Made by a program: the position numbers and the translations under genes. Of a stretch of DNA of 64,000 nt, positions 1 to 8,490 are shown piece by piece. The stretch spans positions 2,320,687-2,384,686 of the forward strand of contig NZ_CH724156.1 in the NCBI RefSeq assembly GCF_000152625.1, given 5' to 3'. Every line of letters begins with the position of its first letter. Positions within the stretch are counted from its first letter, which is position 1. The notes below the pieces were generated by a model. The model made no database searches. It saw nothing but the letters and a program-made list of their open reading frames with translations, and had not been told where the DNA came from. Source of the DNA: Roseovarius nubinhibens ISM. Lineage in GTDB: Bacteria; Pseudomonadota; Alphaproteobacteria; Rhodobacterales; Rhodobacteraceae.

Positions 1-2
1 TC

Positions 3-140
3 GACGAGGGGCAGGCGCGAAATGAGGCAGGGCTGCTGCATGATTTGGCAGCGCGGCTCGAAGGCTTTCTCGCGCGGCATCTCAGCGACGAGGAAGACCT
101 TGTCGTGCCGTTGCTTTTGCACCACAAATTGAGAGGATAG
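3..140 (+). CDS. Hemerythrin-like domain protein, C-terminal fragment
   Basis: The reading frame is open from the left edge of the window and ends in TAG, giving the last 45 residues of a protein. The tail has the spacing HLSDEEDLVVPLLLHH, in which His, Glu and Asp residues on one helix resemble the last metal-ligand helix of a hemerythrin HHE domain. Such domains bind a di-iron centre and sense or carry oxygen, NO or iron. The N-terminal ligands lie outside the window, so the assignment rests on one motif. It is on the same strand as the transporter operon that follows, but 140 bases of structured spacer separate them. Confidence 0.5.
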   Translation, partial: DEGQARNEAGLLHDLAARLEGFLARHLSDEEDLVVPLLLHHKLRG

Positions 141-173
141 AGCGTGATCCCGGGCGGCTGGCCCGGCCGGGAC

Positions 174-220
174 ATTCGGGGCAGGAAAACTTGGGCGGAC
201 CCAAGGTCGTTGCCCCGAAT
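174..220 (+). other. Two-stem structured element before the nucleobase transporter
   Basis: A 10-bp perfect outer stem (ATTCGGGGCA at 174-183 with TGCCCCGAAT at 211-220) encloses a 6-bp perfect inner stem (CTTGGG 190-195, CCCAAG 200-205, loop CGGA). The internal loop is asymmetric, GGAAAA on one side and GTCGT on the other. A separate GC hairpin lies just upstream at about 150-166. No T-tract follows directly, so it is not a standard intrinsic terminator. It could be the 3' end of the hemerythrin transcript or a leader RNA element of the transporter operon; see the findings. Confidence 0.5.
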
Positions 221-230
221 CGCTTTGCTC

Positions 231-248
231 TTTACCGTTTGGTAAAAT
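231..248. promoter_or_regulatory. Palindromic operator overlapping a putative -10 box
   Basis: TTTACC-GTTT-GGTAAA (231-246) is a perfect 6-bp inverted repeat with a 4-base centre. The right arm runs into TAAAAT (243-248), a good -10 candidate about 34 bases before the chosen start codon of the binding-protein gene. The shape TT.ACC....GGT.AA resembles TetR-family operators, including the RutR-type site TTGACCANNTGGTCAA known from pyrimidine control in E. coli. The regulator itself is not in the window, so the family is an inference. Confidence 0.5.
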
Positions 249-281
249 ATGAAAAATCGCCAACTGGGATGGGATAGGAAT

Positions 282-1313
282 ATGAAACTCACAAAACCCG
301 TGTTTGCCCCGCTGAACCGCCGGGGTGTTCTCAAGGGCGGTGCCGCGCTCGCCGCGACCGCCGGTCTTGGCGCGATGCCGACCGGCCTGCTTGCACAAGA
401 AAAGATCAGCGTCGCCGCCATCTATACCGTTCCGGTTGAGCAGCAATGGGTGAGCCGCATCCACAATGCCGCCACCGGCGCCGTCGAGGCCGGTCAGATC
501 GAGTATCAATTCTCGGAAAGCACCTCGAACACCGATTACGCCCGCGTCATGCGCGAATATGCCGACAGCGGCGTCGACATGATCATCGGCGAGATGTTCG
601 CGGTCGAGCAAGAAGCGCGCGAAGTGATCGCGGAATATCCCAACACCACTTTCCTGATGGGCTCGTCCTTCCCGGCGGATGAAAACTATCCGAACCTCGG
701 TGTGTTCGACAATTACATCCAGGATGCGTCCTATCTCAGCGGCATCATTGCCGGGTCGATGACCGAGACCGGCAATATCGGCATGGTCGGCGGTTTCCCG
801 ATCCCCGAGGTGAACCGGTTGATGCATGCCTTCATGGCCGGTGTCCGCGAAGTGAAGCCCGAGGCGAAATTCCAGGTGAGCTTTATCGGGTCGTGGTTCG
901 ATCCGCCGAAAGCCAAGGAAACCGCCTTTGCGATGATCGAGAACGGTGCCGATCTGCTCTATGCCGAACGCTTTGGCGTGTCGGACGCGGCGCAGGAGAA
1001 GGGCATTCTTGCCATTGGCAACGTGATCGACACCCAGGCCGATTACCCCGAAACGGTCGTGGCCTCGGCGCTGTGGCATTTCGAGCCGACGCTGCAGGCG
1101 GCGCTGGCCAATCACAAGGCAGGCACGTTCAAGGCCGAGAATTACGGCGTCTATTCCTTCATGAAGGAAGGCGGCTGTTCGCTGGCCCCGCTCGGCACGT
1201 TTGAAGGCAAGGTGCCGGCCGAGGCGATGGCGCTTGTCGAAGAGCGGACCAAGGCGATCAAGGCCGGTGAGTTCACCGTCGAGATCAACGACGACGAGCC
1301 CGCTTCTTCCTGA
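282..1313 (+). CDS. BMP-family ABC transporter substrate-binding protein (nucleoside/nucleobase type)
   Basis: This is the periplasmic receptor of the first operon, 343 residues. A Tat-like signal opens it: two arginines (NRRGVLKGG), a hydrophobic run, then a cleavage region near LLAQE. The body matches the BMP/PnrA-like fold, whose characterised members bind nucleosides. The start at 282 is preferred over 249 because GGGATAGGA sits at proper distance before it, whereas 249 has no ribosome site and would add an odd extension before the signal peptide. Its stop overlaps the next start (TGATG), so it is translationally coupled to the ATPase. The ligand is probably a pyrimidine base or nucleoside, judged from the deaminase at the end of the operon. 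Confidence 0.8.
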   Translation: MKLTKPVFAPLNRRGVLKGGAALAATAGLGAMPTGLLAQEKISVAAIYTVPVEQQWVSRIHNAATGAVEAGQIEYQFSESTSNTDYARVMREYADSGVDMIIGEMFAVEQEAREVIAEYPNTTFLMGSSFPADENYPNLGVFDNYIQDASYLSGIIAGSMTETGNIGMVGGFPIPEVNRLMHAFMAGVREVKPEAKFQVSFIGSWFDPPKAKETAFAMIENGADLLYAERFGVSDAAQEKGILAIGNVIDTQADYPETVVASALWHFEPTLQAALANHKAGTFKAENYGVYSFMKEGGCSLAPLGTFEGKVPAEAMALVEERTKAIKAGEFTVEINDDEPASS

Positions 1314-2851
1314 TGACTGACAAGACGACGGCGCAGGACATTGTCCTGCGCCTCAACCGCATCACCAAGCGCTTTGGCAGCCTGACCGCCAATGACGGGA
1401 TCAGTTTCGAGCTGCGGCGCGGTGAGGTGATCGCCTTGCTGGGCGAAAACGGTGCGGGCAAGACCACCCTCATGAATATTCTCTTCGGCCATTACACGGC
1501 CGACGAAGGCACGGTCGAAGTCTTTGGCCAGCCGCTGCCGCCGGGCGAGCCGGGGGCGGCGCTGGCGGCGGGCGTCGGCATGGTGCATCAGCATTTCACG
1601 CTGGCCGACAATATGAGCGTGCTCGACAATATCCTGCTCGGCACCGAACCTTTGTGGAAGCTCGGCATGGGCCGTGGCGCGGCGCGGCGCAAAGTCAGCG
1701 ATCTGGCGCGCGATTTCGGGCTGGTGGTCGATCCGGACGCCCGCATCGGCAGCCTGTCGGTGGGCGAGCGGCAGCGGGTCGAGATCCTCAAGGCGCTCTA
1801 CCGCGATGCGCGGATCCTGATCCTCGACGAGCCGACCGCGGTGCTGACCCCGCAGGAGACCGACGCGCTCTTTGAGACCTTGCAGAAGGCAGTGGCGCAG
1901 GGGCTGTCGATCATTTTCATTTCGCACAAGCTGCATGAGGTCATGGCGATCTCGCAGCGGGTGCTGGTGCTGCGCCACGGCAAGCTGGTGGGCGAGGTGG
2001 CGACGCAGGCGACGGATCGTCACAAGCTCGCCGAGATGATGGTCGGGGCCGAGATCACCCCGCCGGCGCCGCGCGAGGCGCGTCCCGGCGCGGTGCTGAT
2101 GTCGCTCAAGGCGGTCAGCACGGCGGCACGGGGCAATCAGACCGGGCTGCGCGCCGTTGATCTCGACCTGCGGGCCGGGCAGATCACCGGGCTCGCCGGG
2201 GTGAGCGGCAACGGCCAGGGGGCGCTTGCCGATCTGCTGTCGGGGCTCGAGGTGCCGCAATCGGGCGAGATGCATCTCGCCGAGGGCGAGACCGCCCGCT
2301 GGACCCCGCGCGCCGCGGTGGCGCAGGGCGTCGGGCGCATCCCCGAAGACCGGCACAAGACCGGCACGATCGCCGATTTCAGCCTCACCGAGAACGCGGT
2401 GCTGGAGAGCTATACCAAGCCGCCGATCGCGCGGCGGGGCTGGATGAACTGGCGCGAGGCCGAAGACCAGACCCGTGCCATCATCGAGAAATACGACGTG
2501 CGCTGCCCGGGGCCGGAGGCGCGTATTCGCCTGCTGTCGGGCGGCAATATGCAGAAACTCATCCTTGGTCGGGTCTTTGAGGCCGCGCCGCGCATCATCC
2601 TCGCCAATCAGCCGGTGCGGGGGCTTGATATCGGGGCGGTGACCTATGTGCAGGAACAGCTCATCGCGGCGCGGGACGCGGGCGCGGCTGTGCTGCTCAT
2701 TTCCGAGGATCTCGACGAGGTGCTGGCGCTGTCGGATGTCATTCATGTGATGTCCGAAGGCCGGTTGTCGCCGGAATTTGCGCGCGGGACGAAGACGCCC
2801 GCCGAGCTGGGGGTATGGATGGCAGGACAGGGGTTTGACGATGCGGCTTGA
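1313..2851 (+). CDS. Nucleoside/sugar-type ABC transporter, double ATP-binding protein
   Basis: A 512-residue ATPase with two ABC domains in one chain, as in the NupA/YufO and RbsA/MglA families. Domain 1 has an intact Walker A (GENGAGKTT), signature (LSVGERQRVEILKAL) and Walker B (ILILDEPTAVLTP). Domain 2 is degenerate: its P-loop region reads GVSGNGQGALADL, lacking the usual GKS/T, while a signature-like LLSGGNMQKLILGR is kept. One active and one degenerate site is usual in this family. It starts inside the previous stop codon and overlaps the following permease by 11 bases, so the transporter genes form one tightly coupled unit. Confidence 0.88.
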   Translation: MTDKTTAQDIVLRLNRITKRFGSLTANDGISFELRRGEVIALLGENGAGKTTLMNILFGHYTADEGTVEVFGQPLPPGEPGAALAAGVGMVHQHFTLADNMSVLDNILLGTEPLWKLGMGRGAARRKVSDLARDFGLVVDPDARIGSLSVGERQRVEILKALYRDARILILDEPTAVLTPQETDALFETLQKAVAQGLSIIFISHKLHEVMAISQRVLVLRHGKLVGEVATQATDRHKLAEMMVGAEITPPAPREARPGAVLMSLKAVSTAARGNQTGLRAVDLDLRAGQITGLAGVSGNGQGALADLLSGLEVPQSGEMHLAEGETARWTPRAAVAQGVGRIPEDRHKTGTIADFSLTENAVLESYTKPPIARRGWMNWREAEDQTRAIIEKYDVRCPGPEARIRLLSGGNMQKLILGRVFEAAPRIILANQPVRGLDIGAVTYVQEQLIAARDAGAAVLLISEDLDEVLALSDVIHVMSEGRLSPEFARGTKTPAELGVWMAGQGFDDAA

Positions 2852-3893
2852 ACCGGTGGCCAATCCGGGGCTGGCGCGATCGCTGGGATACCCGGCGGTG
2901 GCGCTTGGCCTGACGGTGGTGGTGGCGTCGCTGCTGGCGCTGGCGGCCAAGGCCGATCCCTTTGCGACGCTGGGGCTTATCCTCAAGGGGGCGGCGGGGT
3001 CGAAATTCGCGCTGCTCGAGACGTTGAACCGGGCGACGCCGCTCATTTTCACCGGGCTGGCGGTGGCGGTGGCCTTTCGCGCCAAGCTCTGGAATATCGG
3101 GGCCGAGGCGCAGTTCTATGCCGGGGCGCTGGTGGCGGTGCTTTTGGGCACCGGGGCGCTGGGCTTTCTCCCCGGGTTTCTGCTGATCCCGGCGATGGCG
3201 GGGGCGGCGATGCTGGCCGGGGCGTTGATGCTCTTGGGGCCGGTGATGCTCAAGGTGCGGCTCGGCGTGGACGAGGTGGTGACCACCTTGCTTTTGAACT
3301 TCATCATGCTGCTCTTTATTTCCATGCTGCTCGAAGGCCCTCTCAAGGACCCGATGGGCATGGGCTGGCCGAAATCCGAGCCGCTCGACCGGGCGGCGCG
3401 GCTGGGGAGGATCGTCGATGGTCTACGGCTGCATTGGGGGTTTGGGCTGGCGCTGATTTCGGCGGCGGTGGTCTGGATCATCCAGGCGCGCACCACGCTC
3501 GGCTATGAGATCCGCGCGGTGGGGCAGAACCCGCAGGCAGCGCGGTTTGCGGGCATTCCGGTCAATCTGGTGCTGGTCAAGACGGCGCTGTTGTCCGGTG
3601 GTCTTGCGGCGCTGGCGGGCTGGTCCGAGGTGGCGGGGCTCAAGGGCAATCTGACGCTCGATATCAGCCCGGGCTTTGGCTACACCGGCATCATCGTGGC
3701 GATGCTGGCGCTGTTGCATCCGGGCGGTGTGGTCATTTCAGCCATCTTTGTCGCGGGCATTTTCGTGGGCGCAGACAGCATGAGCCGCGCCGCCGGGGTG
3801 CCGACCTATATCGCCGATATCCTGCTGGCGACGGCGCTTCTCTTCATGGTGCTGGCGATATTGCTGACGCGGTTCCGCGTGGTGAGGGGGTAG
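2841..3893 (+). CDS. ABC transporter permease, BPD_transp_2 family (nucleoside uptake)
   Basis: A 350-residue integral membrane protein with about eight to ten hydrophobic segments, of the LivH/YufP-like permease family that partners BMP-type receptors. The conserved stretch GVDEVVTTLLLNFI is typical of the nucleoside members. The start at 2841 (MRLEPV) is chosen because the longer frame from 2778 would extend deep into the ATPase gene; the resulting 11-base overlap with the ATPase is typical of coupled genes. It should form a heterodimeric channel with the next permease. Confidence 0.85.
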   Translation: MRLEPVANPGLARSLGYPAVALGLTVVVASLLALAAKADPFATLGLILKGAAGSKFALLETLNRATPLIFTGLAVAVAFRAKLWNIGAEAQFYAGALVAVLLGTGALGFLPGFLLIPAMAGAAMLAGALMLLGPVMLKVRLGVDEVVTTLLLNFIMLLFISMLLEGPLKDPMGMGWPKSEPLDRAARLGRIVDGLRLHWGFGLALISAAVVWIIQARTTLGYEIRAVGQNPQAARFAGIPVNLVLVKTALLSGGLAALAGWSEVAGLKGNLTLDISPGFGYTGIIVAMLALLHPGGVVISAIFVAGIFVGADSMSRAAGVPTYIADILLATALLFMVLAILLTRFRVVRG

Positions 3894-3896
3894 GCC

Positions 3897-4844
3897 ATGG
3901 CGGATATCATCGACATTCTTCTTTCGGCAAGCTTCTGGGCCGCGGCGGTGCGCATCGCCTCGCCGCTGATCTTTGCGACGCTGGGCGAGCTGATCTGTGA
4001 GCGTGCCGGCATTCTCAACCTCGGGATCGAGGGGATCATGGTTCTGGGGGCCTTTACCGGCTGGCTGGCCGTGTATTACGGCGCGGATCTGTGGACCGGG
4101 GTGGCGGTGGCGATGGGGGCGGGGATGCTCTTTGGCCTGCTGCATGCGACGCTGACGGTGCCCTTTGGCCTGTCGCAGCATGTGGTGGGGCTTGGCATCA
4201 CGCTCTTGGCCACGTCTGTGGCCTATTTCGCCTATCGGCTGGCGCTGCCGCAGGTGACGAGCCCGCCGCGCATCACGCCGTTTCAGCCCTACGAGATTCC
4301 GCTGCTGTCGGATATTCCGATCCTCGGGCCGGCGCTCTTTGCGCAGACGCCTTTGACCTATCTCGCCTTTGTGCTGGCCTTCGCGGTGTGGTTCACCCTC
4401 TACCGCACGCCGCTCGGTCTGGCCCTGCGGGCCGTCGGCGAAAACCCCGGCGCGGTCGAGGCGCAGGGCCTGTCGGTCACCGCGCTGCGCATGGGCGCGG
4501 TGATGGTGGGCAGCGGTTTCATGGCGGTGGGCGGTGCGTTCCTGACCATGTCGGCCTTTTCGAGTTTCTTCTTCGAGATGGTGAACGGGCGTGGCTGGAT
4601 CTGTATCGCGCTGGTGGTCTTTGGCGCGTGGAAGCCGGGCAAGGCGGTGCTTGGCGCGCTGTTGTTCGCCGGGTTCGATGCGCTGCAGATCCGGTTGCAA
4701 CAGACCCCGCTCGGCGCGGAAATTCCCTATCAGATTTTCCTGATGATCCCCTATATTCTGTCGATCCTGGCGCTCATCTTCATGTCGCGCCGGGCCGAGG
4801 TGCCAGCCGCGCTCATGGTGCCCTATAACCGAGGAGAACGCTGA
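3897..4844 (+). CDS. ABC transporter permease, second subunit (nucleoside uptake)
   Basis: A 315-residue membrane protein of the same superfamily as the preceding permease, shorter and corresponding to the YufQ-type partner. It has the family region LGELICERAGILNLGIEGIM near the N-terminus and a cluster of hydrophobic helices. Only three bases separate it from the first permease, and its TGA overlaps the ATG of the deaminase. The tight packing indicates that uptake and deamination are made together. Confidence 0.86.
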   Translation: MADIIDILLSASFWAAAVRIASPLIFATLGELICERAGILNLGIEGIMVLGAFTGWLAVYYGADLWTGVAVAMGAGMLFGLLHATLTVPFGLSQHVVGLGITLLATSVAYFAYRLALPQVTSPPRITPFQPYEIPLLSDIPILGPALFAQTPLTYLAFVLAFAVWFTLYRTPLGLALRAVGENPGAVEAQGLSVTALRMGAVMVGSGFMAVGGAFLTMSAFSSFFFEMVNGRGWICIALVVFGAWKPGKAVLGALLFAGFDALQIRLQQTPLGAEIPYQIFLMIPYILSILALIFMSRRAEVPAALMVPYNRGER

Positions 4845-6127
4845 TGGCCGAGTTCGACATTCTGGTGACGGGCGGCACGCTGCCGGATGGCCGCGTGGCG
4901 GATATCGGCATCACCGGCGACCGGATCGCGGCGCTGGGCGATCTGTCGGGGTCGACAGCAGGCGAGGTGATCGAGGCCGCCGGCGATCTGGTGAGCCCGC
5001 CCTTCGTTGATCCGCATTTTCATCTCGACGCGACGCTGAGCTATGGCACGCCGCGCATCAATGCCAGCGGCACGCTGCTGGAGGGGATCGCGCTCTGGGG
5101 TGAGCTCAAACAGACGGTGACGGTGGATGAGATGGTCGAGCGGGCGCTTGCCTATTGCGATTGGGCGGTGAGCCTCGGGCTGCTCACCATCCGCAGCCAT
5201 GTCGATGTCTGCGACGACCAGCTGCGCGCCGTGGAGGCGATGTTGCAGGTGCGCGAGACGGTGAAACCCTATCTCGATCTGCAGCTCGTGGCCTTTCCGC
5301 AAGATGGGCTCTATCGCGACCCAACAGCGCATCAGAACCTGATCCGCGCCCTCGATATGGGGGTGGATGTGGTGGGCGGCATCCCGCATTTCGAGCGCAC
5401 CCGCGCGGCGGGCGATGCCTCTGTCACCGAGCTGTGCGAGATTGCCGCGAAACGCGGGCTCATGGTCGATATGCATTGCGACGAGAGCGACGATCCGCAG
5501 AGCCGCCATATCGAGACGCTGGCCGCCGAGACCACGCGGCTCGGGTTGCAGGGGCGGGTCGCCGGATCGCATCTCAGCTCGATGCATTCGATGGACAATT
5601 ACTATGTCTCGAAGCTCTTGCCGCTGATGGCGGAGGCCGAAGTATCCGCCATTCCGAACCCTCTCATCAACATCATGCTGCAGGGGCGGCAGGACACGTT
5701 TCCAAAGCGGCGCGGGCTGACCCGGGTCAAGGAGATGCAGGCGCTCGGCATCCGGGTGGGCTGGGGTCAGGATTGCGTGCGCGATCCGTGGTACAGCCTC
5801 GGCACCGGCGACATGCTCGACGTGGCCTTCATGGGGATGCATGTGGCGCAGATGAGCGCGCCGGAGGAGATGCAGCGCTGTTTCGACATGGTGACGCAGG
5901 AGAACGCGGCCATTCTGGGGCTCGAGGAGTATGGGCTGCGCGAGGGCGCGCTCGCCTCTCTCGTGGTGCTCGATGCGGGCAGTGCGATCGAGGCGCTGCG
6001 GCTGCGCCCGGCGCGGCTTGCCGTGGTGTCGAAAGGCAAGATCGTCTCGACCCAGCCGCGGGGCGACGCGACGCTCAGACTGCCGGGACGACCGAAGAGC
6101 GGCAACCGGCGGCATGAACTCAGCTAA
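4844..6127 (+). CDS. CodA-family cytosine/5-methylcytosine deaminase
   Basis: An amidohydrolase of 427 residues that hydrolyses the amino group of a pyrimidine base in the cytoplasm. The metal and catalytic residues of E. coli CodA are all present with a constant offset of three: H58 and H60 (DPHFH), H211 and E214 (HCDESDD), H243 (GSHL) and D310 (GQD). The next residue, which is D314 in E. coli CodA, is C311 here. From memory, change at this position is the mark of CodA relatives that accept 5-methylcytosine, one of them from Rhodobacter sphaeroides; that recollection needs checking. GAGGAG precedes the start, which overlaps the permease stop. Last gene of the operon. Confidence 0.85.
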   Translation: MAEFDILVTGGTLPDGRVADIGITGDRIAALGDLSGSTAGEVIEAAGDLVSPPFVDPHFHLDATLSYGTPRINASGTLLEGIALWGELKQTVTVDEMVERALAYCDWAVSLGLLTIRSHVDVCDDQLRAVEAMLQVRETVKPYLDLQLVAFPQDGLYRDPTAHQNLIRALDMGVDVVGGIPHFERTRAAGDASVTELCEIAAKRGLMVDMHCDESDDPQSRHIETLAAETTRLGLQGRVAGSHLSSMHSMDNYYVSKLLPLMAEAEVSAIPNPLINIMLQGRQDTFPKRRGLTRVKEMQALGIRVGWGQDCVRDPWYSLGTGDMLDVAFMGMHVAQMSAPEEMQRCFDMVTQENAAILGLEEYGLREGALASLVVLDAGSAIEALRLRPARLAVVSKGKIVSTQPRGDATLRLPGRPKSGNRRHELS

Positions 6128-6180
6128 GAACCGCCAAGAACCGCCAAGACCTGCGCCGTCCCCGGTGAGGGCGGCGCTTT
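6126..6180 (+). terminator. Short direct repeats and hairpin at the end of the deaminase operon
   Basis: AAGAACCGCC occurs twice head to tail (6126-6135, 6136-6145) and starts a third, diverged copy. It is followed by a GC hairpin with arms GCGCCG and CGGCGC (6153-6177) and then TTT. The short T-run makes it a weak intrinsic terminator. It lies between convergent genes, so it can serve either strand. Confidence 0.4.
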
Positions 6181-6183
6181 GGG

Positions 6184-6828
6184 TTATTTCGAGCGCCAGC
6201 TGTCGCGCCAGCGGCGCAGCCGCGACCGGCGGTCGTTGATCGCGTTTCCGGCGGCGTCCCAGCTGTCTTCGATATCGTCAAAGACCGGGTCGATGCGGCG
6301 CGCGCGAAACCGCCGCCAGCGCACCCAGATCGCCCAGACCGTGGCAAAGAACAGCGTCAGGATGATGATGTTGAGCCAGGGGATCGGGCTGTAATCCGGG
6401 CCCGGCGCGGGCTTGATCGAGATCGCGTTGGGAAAGATCGTCAGGAACTCGTTGCGCCAGCCGTAGTGTTTGACCACGTACCATTCCGGGTTGGCCTTGG
6501 TCGAGACGGCGTCATTGGCCTCGGTATAGAGATTGGCGGTGTCGAATTTGAAATAGGGCGGCCAGCGCCAGCCGGTGTCCTCGTTGCGATAGACGATGGC
6601 GCGGCCATTGGGGCGCACCGCCTGAATGAACTGCACGTCGCGATTGGCGAGCGAGGTGGATTGATCCTCGGGCTCCGACCAGAAGATCCGGGTCCAATCG
6701 GTCAGATCCTGCCGTTCCTCATAGGTGTTGACGATGCGCACCGTGTCATGCTGCGGCAGCGTGTAGTGAAAGAAGATCGCGACAGCCGCCCAGAAGGTCA
6801 GCCAGAACGCCCATTTGAGGTAAACCAT
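6184..6828 (-). CDS. DUF1523 family membrane protein
   Basis: A 214-residue protein with one N-terminal membrane helix (about residues 5-25, LKWAFWLTFWAAVAIFF), a soluble middle part rich in aromatic residues, and a second helix near residues 148-168. The C-terminal tail is strongly basic and cytoplasmic (RRFRARR, RSRLRRWRDSWR). This layout matches the DUF1523 family, which has no known function and is common in Rhodobacteraceae. AAAGG lies before the start. It is the last gene of the long minus-strand run and is separated by 11 bases from the small membrane protein upstream, so the two are probably co-translated partners. Confidence 0.75.
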   Translation of the reverse strand: MVYLKWAFWLTFWAAVAIFFHYTLPQHDTVRIVNTYEERQDLTDWTRIFWSEPEDQSTSLANRDVQFIQAVRPNGRAIVYRNEDTGWRWPPYFKFDTANLYTEANDAVSTKANPEWYVVKHYGWRNEFLTIFPNAISIKPAPGPDYSPIPWLNIIILTLFFATVWAIWVRWRRFRARRIDPVFDDIEDSWDAAGNAINDRRSRLRRWRDSWRSK

Positions 6829-6839
6829 TAAGCGGCCTT

Positions 6840-7106
6840 TCAGTGGAAATTCGTCAGGTAGATGATCACCGAGACGATGATCACCGGGATCACATAGACC
6901 CCGAGGATAAGCTTGCGCCGGAGCGAGCGGTCATAATCGCGCAGGCCGTCGTCCATGAAGGCCTCATAGCTGCCTTCGTGGCCGCCTTCCTGCCATTCGG
7001 CGTTGAGTTTGCCACGGCGCACCGAGCGCGACCAGAGCGACAGGCAGATATAGATCACCGTCAGGACAAAGAACCCTATGACGACGAGCCGGGCCAATGC
7101 GAACAT
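6840..7106 (-). CDS. Small two-helix membrane protein, unknown function
   Basis: Eighty-eight residues with a hydrophobic helix at each end (about 5-26 and 66-86) and a charged middle part (EWQEGGHEGSYEAFMDDGLRDYDRSLRRK). Positive residues flank both helices on the loop side, suggesting a hairpin with a cytoplasmic loop. A clear TAAGGAG sits before the start. No named family is recognised. It lies 20 bases after the DUF6638 gene and 11 bases before the DUF1523 gene, so it is likely a subunit or accessory of the same membrane-linked system. Confidence 0.8.
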   Translation of the reverse strand: MFALARLVVIGFFVLTVIYICLSLWSRSVRRGKLNAEWQEGGHEGSYEAFMDDGLRDYDRSLRRKLILGVYVIPVIIVSVIIYLTNFH

Positions 7107-7126
7107 GGGTCTGTCTCCTTAGCTGC

Positions 7127-8446
7127 TTAGCGGCGGACCGGGCCCCAAGGGCCGGTGGTGGGCCGTTTGAGGGGCGGGGGTGGCGTTTGATGGGCAAAGA
7201 GTGCCTGTCGGGTGGCCTCTTTGTCCAGTTGATAGTCCTGTTTGAGGAAGCGCACGGCATAGTCCTTCTTGGCCTCGGGCCAGCTGGCATAGAGCCGGTA
7301 GAAGAGCGATTTGTGGCAGATGAAGAGCTGTCGGATATCCTTGGGGGCGAGTTCGGCCAAGAGCATGTTGACGAGATCGGCATCCGGGTGATCGGCGGCG
7401 CGCAGGGTGTAGAAATAGGCCGGGTGATCGGAGGCGATCCGCGGCCAGTCGCCGCCCGCCTCGGCCCAGGTCACCAGGCTGTTGAGCGCGTGGAACTCGG
7501 GCGGCAGGAGGGCGCTGTGCCGGGCGGCGAGACGGCGCAGCGCGGCGCTGTCGGCGCCCGGGGTGATGTCATGGGCACAGAGCGCATCGACGAGGATGAA
7601 CTCCATCTTTTGGCGCAGGATGGCGGCGGCATCGATGCCGCGCGCGCCGATCACCGGCTCGACCAGCTTGTTGAGGTCGAGAAACTTGGCGATCTGGTTG
7701 CGCTGGCTCAGATCAAAGACATGCGCCAGCGGCGCGTCGTCAAAGAGCGCCCGGTCGCCCGCGGTGATGAGCGCGGGATGGGCCACGGTCTGAAAGAGAT
7801 AGGTGCCGCCGAAATGGGCGGTCCAGAAATTGCCCTGCTCAAATTCCATCTTGGGCAGGGCGATCGGGTTGCGGGTGATGTCGCCGGTCTCGCCCGCCAG
7901 ATCGATCATCTCGGCGATGAGCAGGTCGTCATACCAGCCGTCGTCGCGGCTCAGAAATTCGCCGATCTTCTGTTCGAGCTGGGCCGCGTGGCGCAGCGCG
8001 CCGCCGGTGGTGTCGGCCTCGATGGTGATGCGGCGCAGATCGAAGAGCCGGGCGGGCGTGGCCATGTCATAGACCGAATTCACCAGCTCACCCGCCACCG
8101 CATCGCGGGCGGTGAGGGCAAAGAGCGCGGGTTCGTTGTCGTCGATGAAACGGCGCAGGATCGAGCGCGAGGTCGAGAATTTCGCATCGAGCAGCGGCGC
8201 GGTTTTCTGCGCGGTGCTGAGCAGGATGAACTGCCGGTTGACGCCCGCATGGTTGAGATAGAGCGGATCGCCGAGCTCGTGGCCGATCTCCGGCGAGAAG
8301 CCCGAGATGTCGATGTAGAAATCGGTGAGCGCGGTTTCGCGGCCCGTCAGATGTTTGAGCGCCCGGTTGTAGCGTTCCACCAACGCGGGCGAGGCCACGT
8401 GGACGAGATTGCCATACATGAGGCCGGATTGGATGAGGCGGTTCAT
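7127..8446 (-). CDS. DUF6638 family protein
   Basis: A soluble protein of 439 residues without signal peptide or clear membrane helix. The N-terminus MNRLIQSGLMYGNLVHV and the overall length fit the DUF6638 family of Rhodobacteraceae, function unknown. The start at 8446 is supported by GAGAAGG nine bases upstream; the longer open frame to 8626 runs through a G12 tract and into the ATPase gene and is rejected. It follows the AAA+ ATPase on the same strand and is a candidate client or adaptor of that ATPase, which is an inference from position only. Confidence 0.78.
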   Translation of the reverse strand: MNRLIQSGLMYGNLVHVASPALVERYNRALKHLTGRETALTDFYIDISGFSPEIGHELGDPLYLNHAGVNRQFILLSTAQKTAPLLDAKFSTSRSILRRFIDDNEPALFALTARDAVAGELVNSVYDMATPARLFDLRRITIEADTTGGALRHAAQLEQKIGEFLSRDDGWYDDLLIAEMIDLAGETGDITRNPIALPKMEFEQGNFWTAHFGGTYLFQTVAHPALITAGDRALFDDAPLAHVFDLSQRNQIAKFLDLNKLVEPVIGARGIDAAAILRQKMEFILVDALCAHDITPGADSAALRRLAARHSALLPPEFHALNSLVTWAEAGGDWPRIASDHPAYFYTLRAADHPDADLVNMLLAELAPKDIRQLFICHKSLFYRLYASWPEAKKDYAVRFLKQDYQLDKEATRQALFAHQTPPPPLKRPTTGPWGPVRR

Positions 8447-8490
8447 TTTGTTGGCCTTCTCGCAGAACAAGAGCGAGGCGCCCGGCCCGA

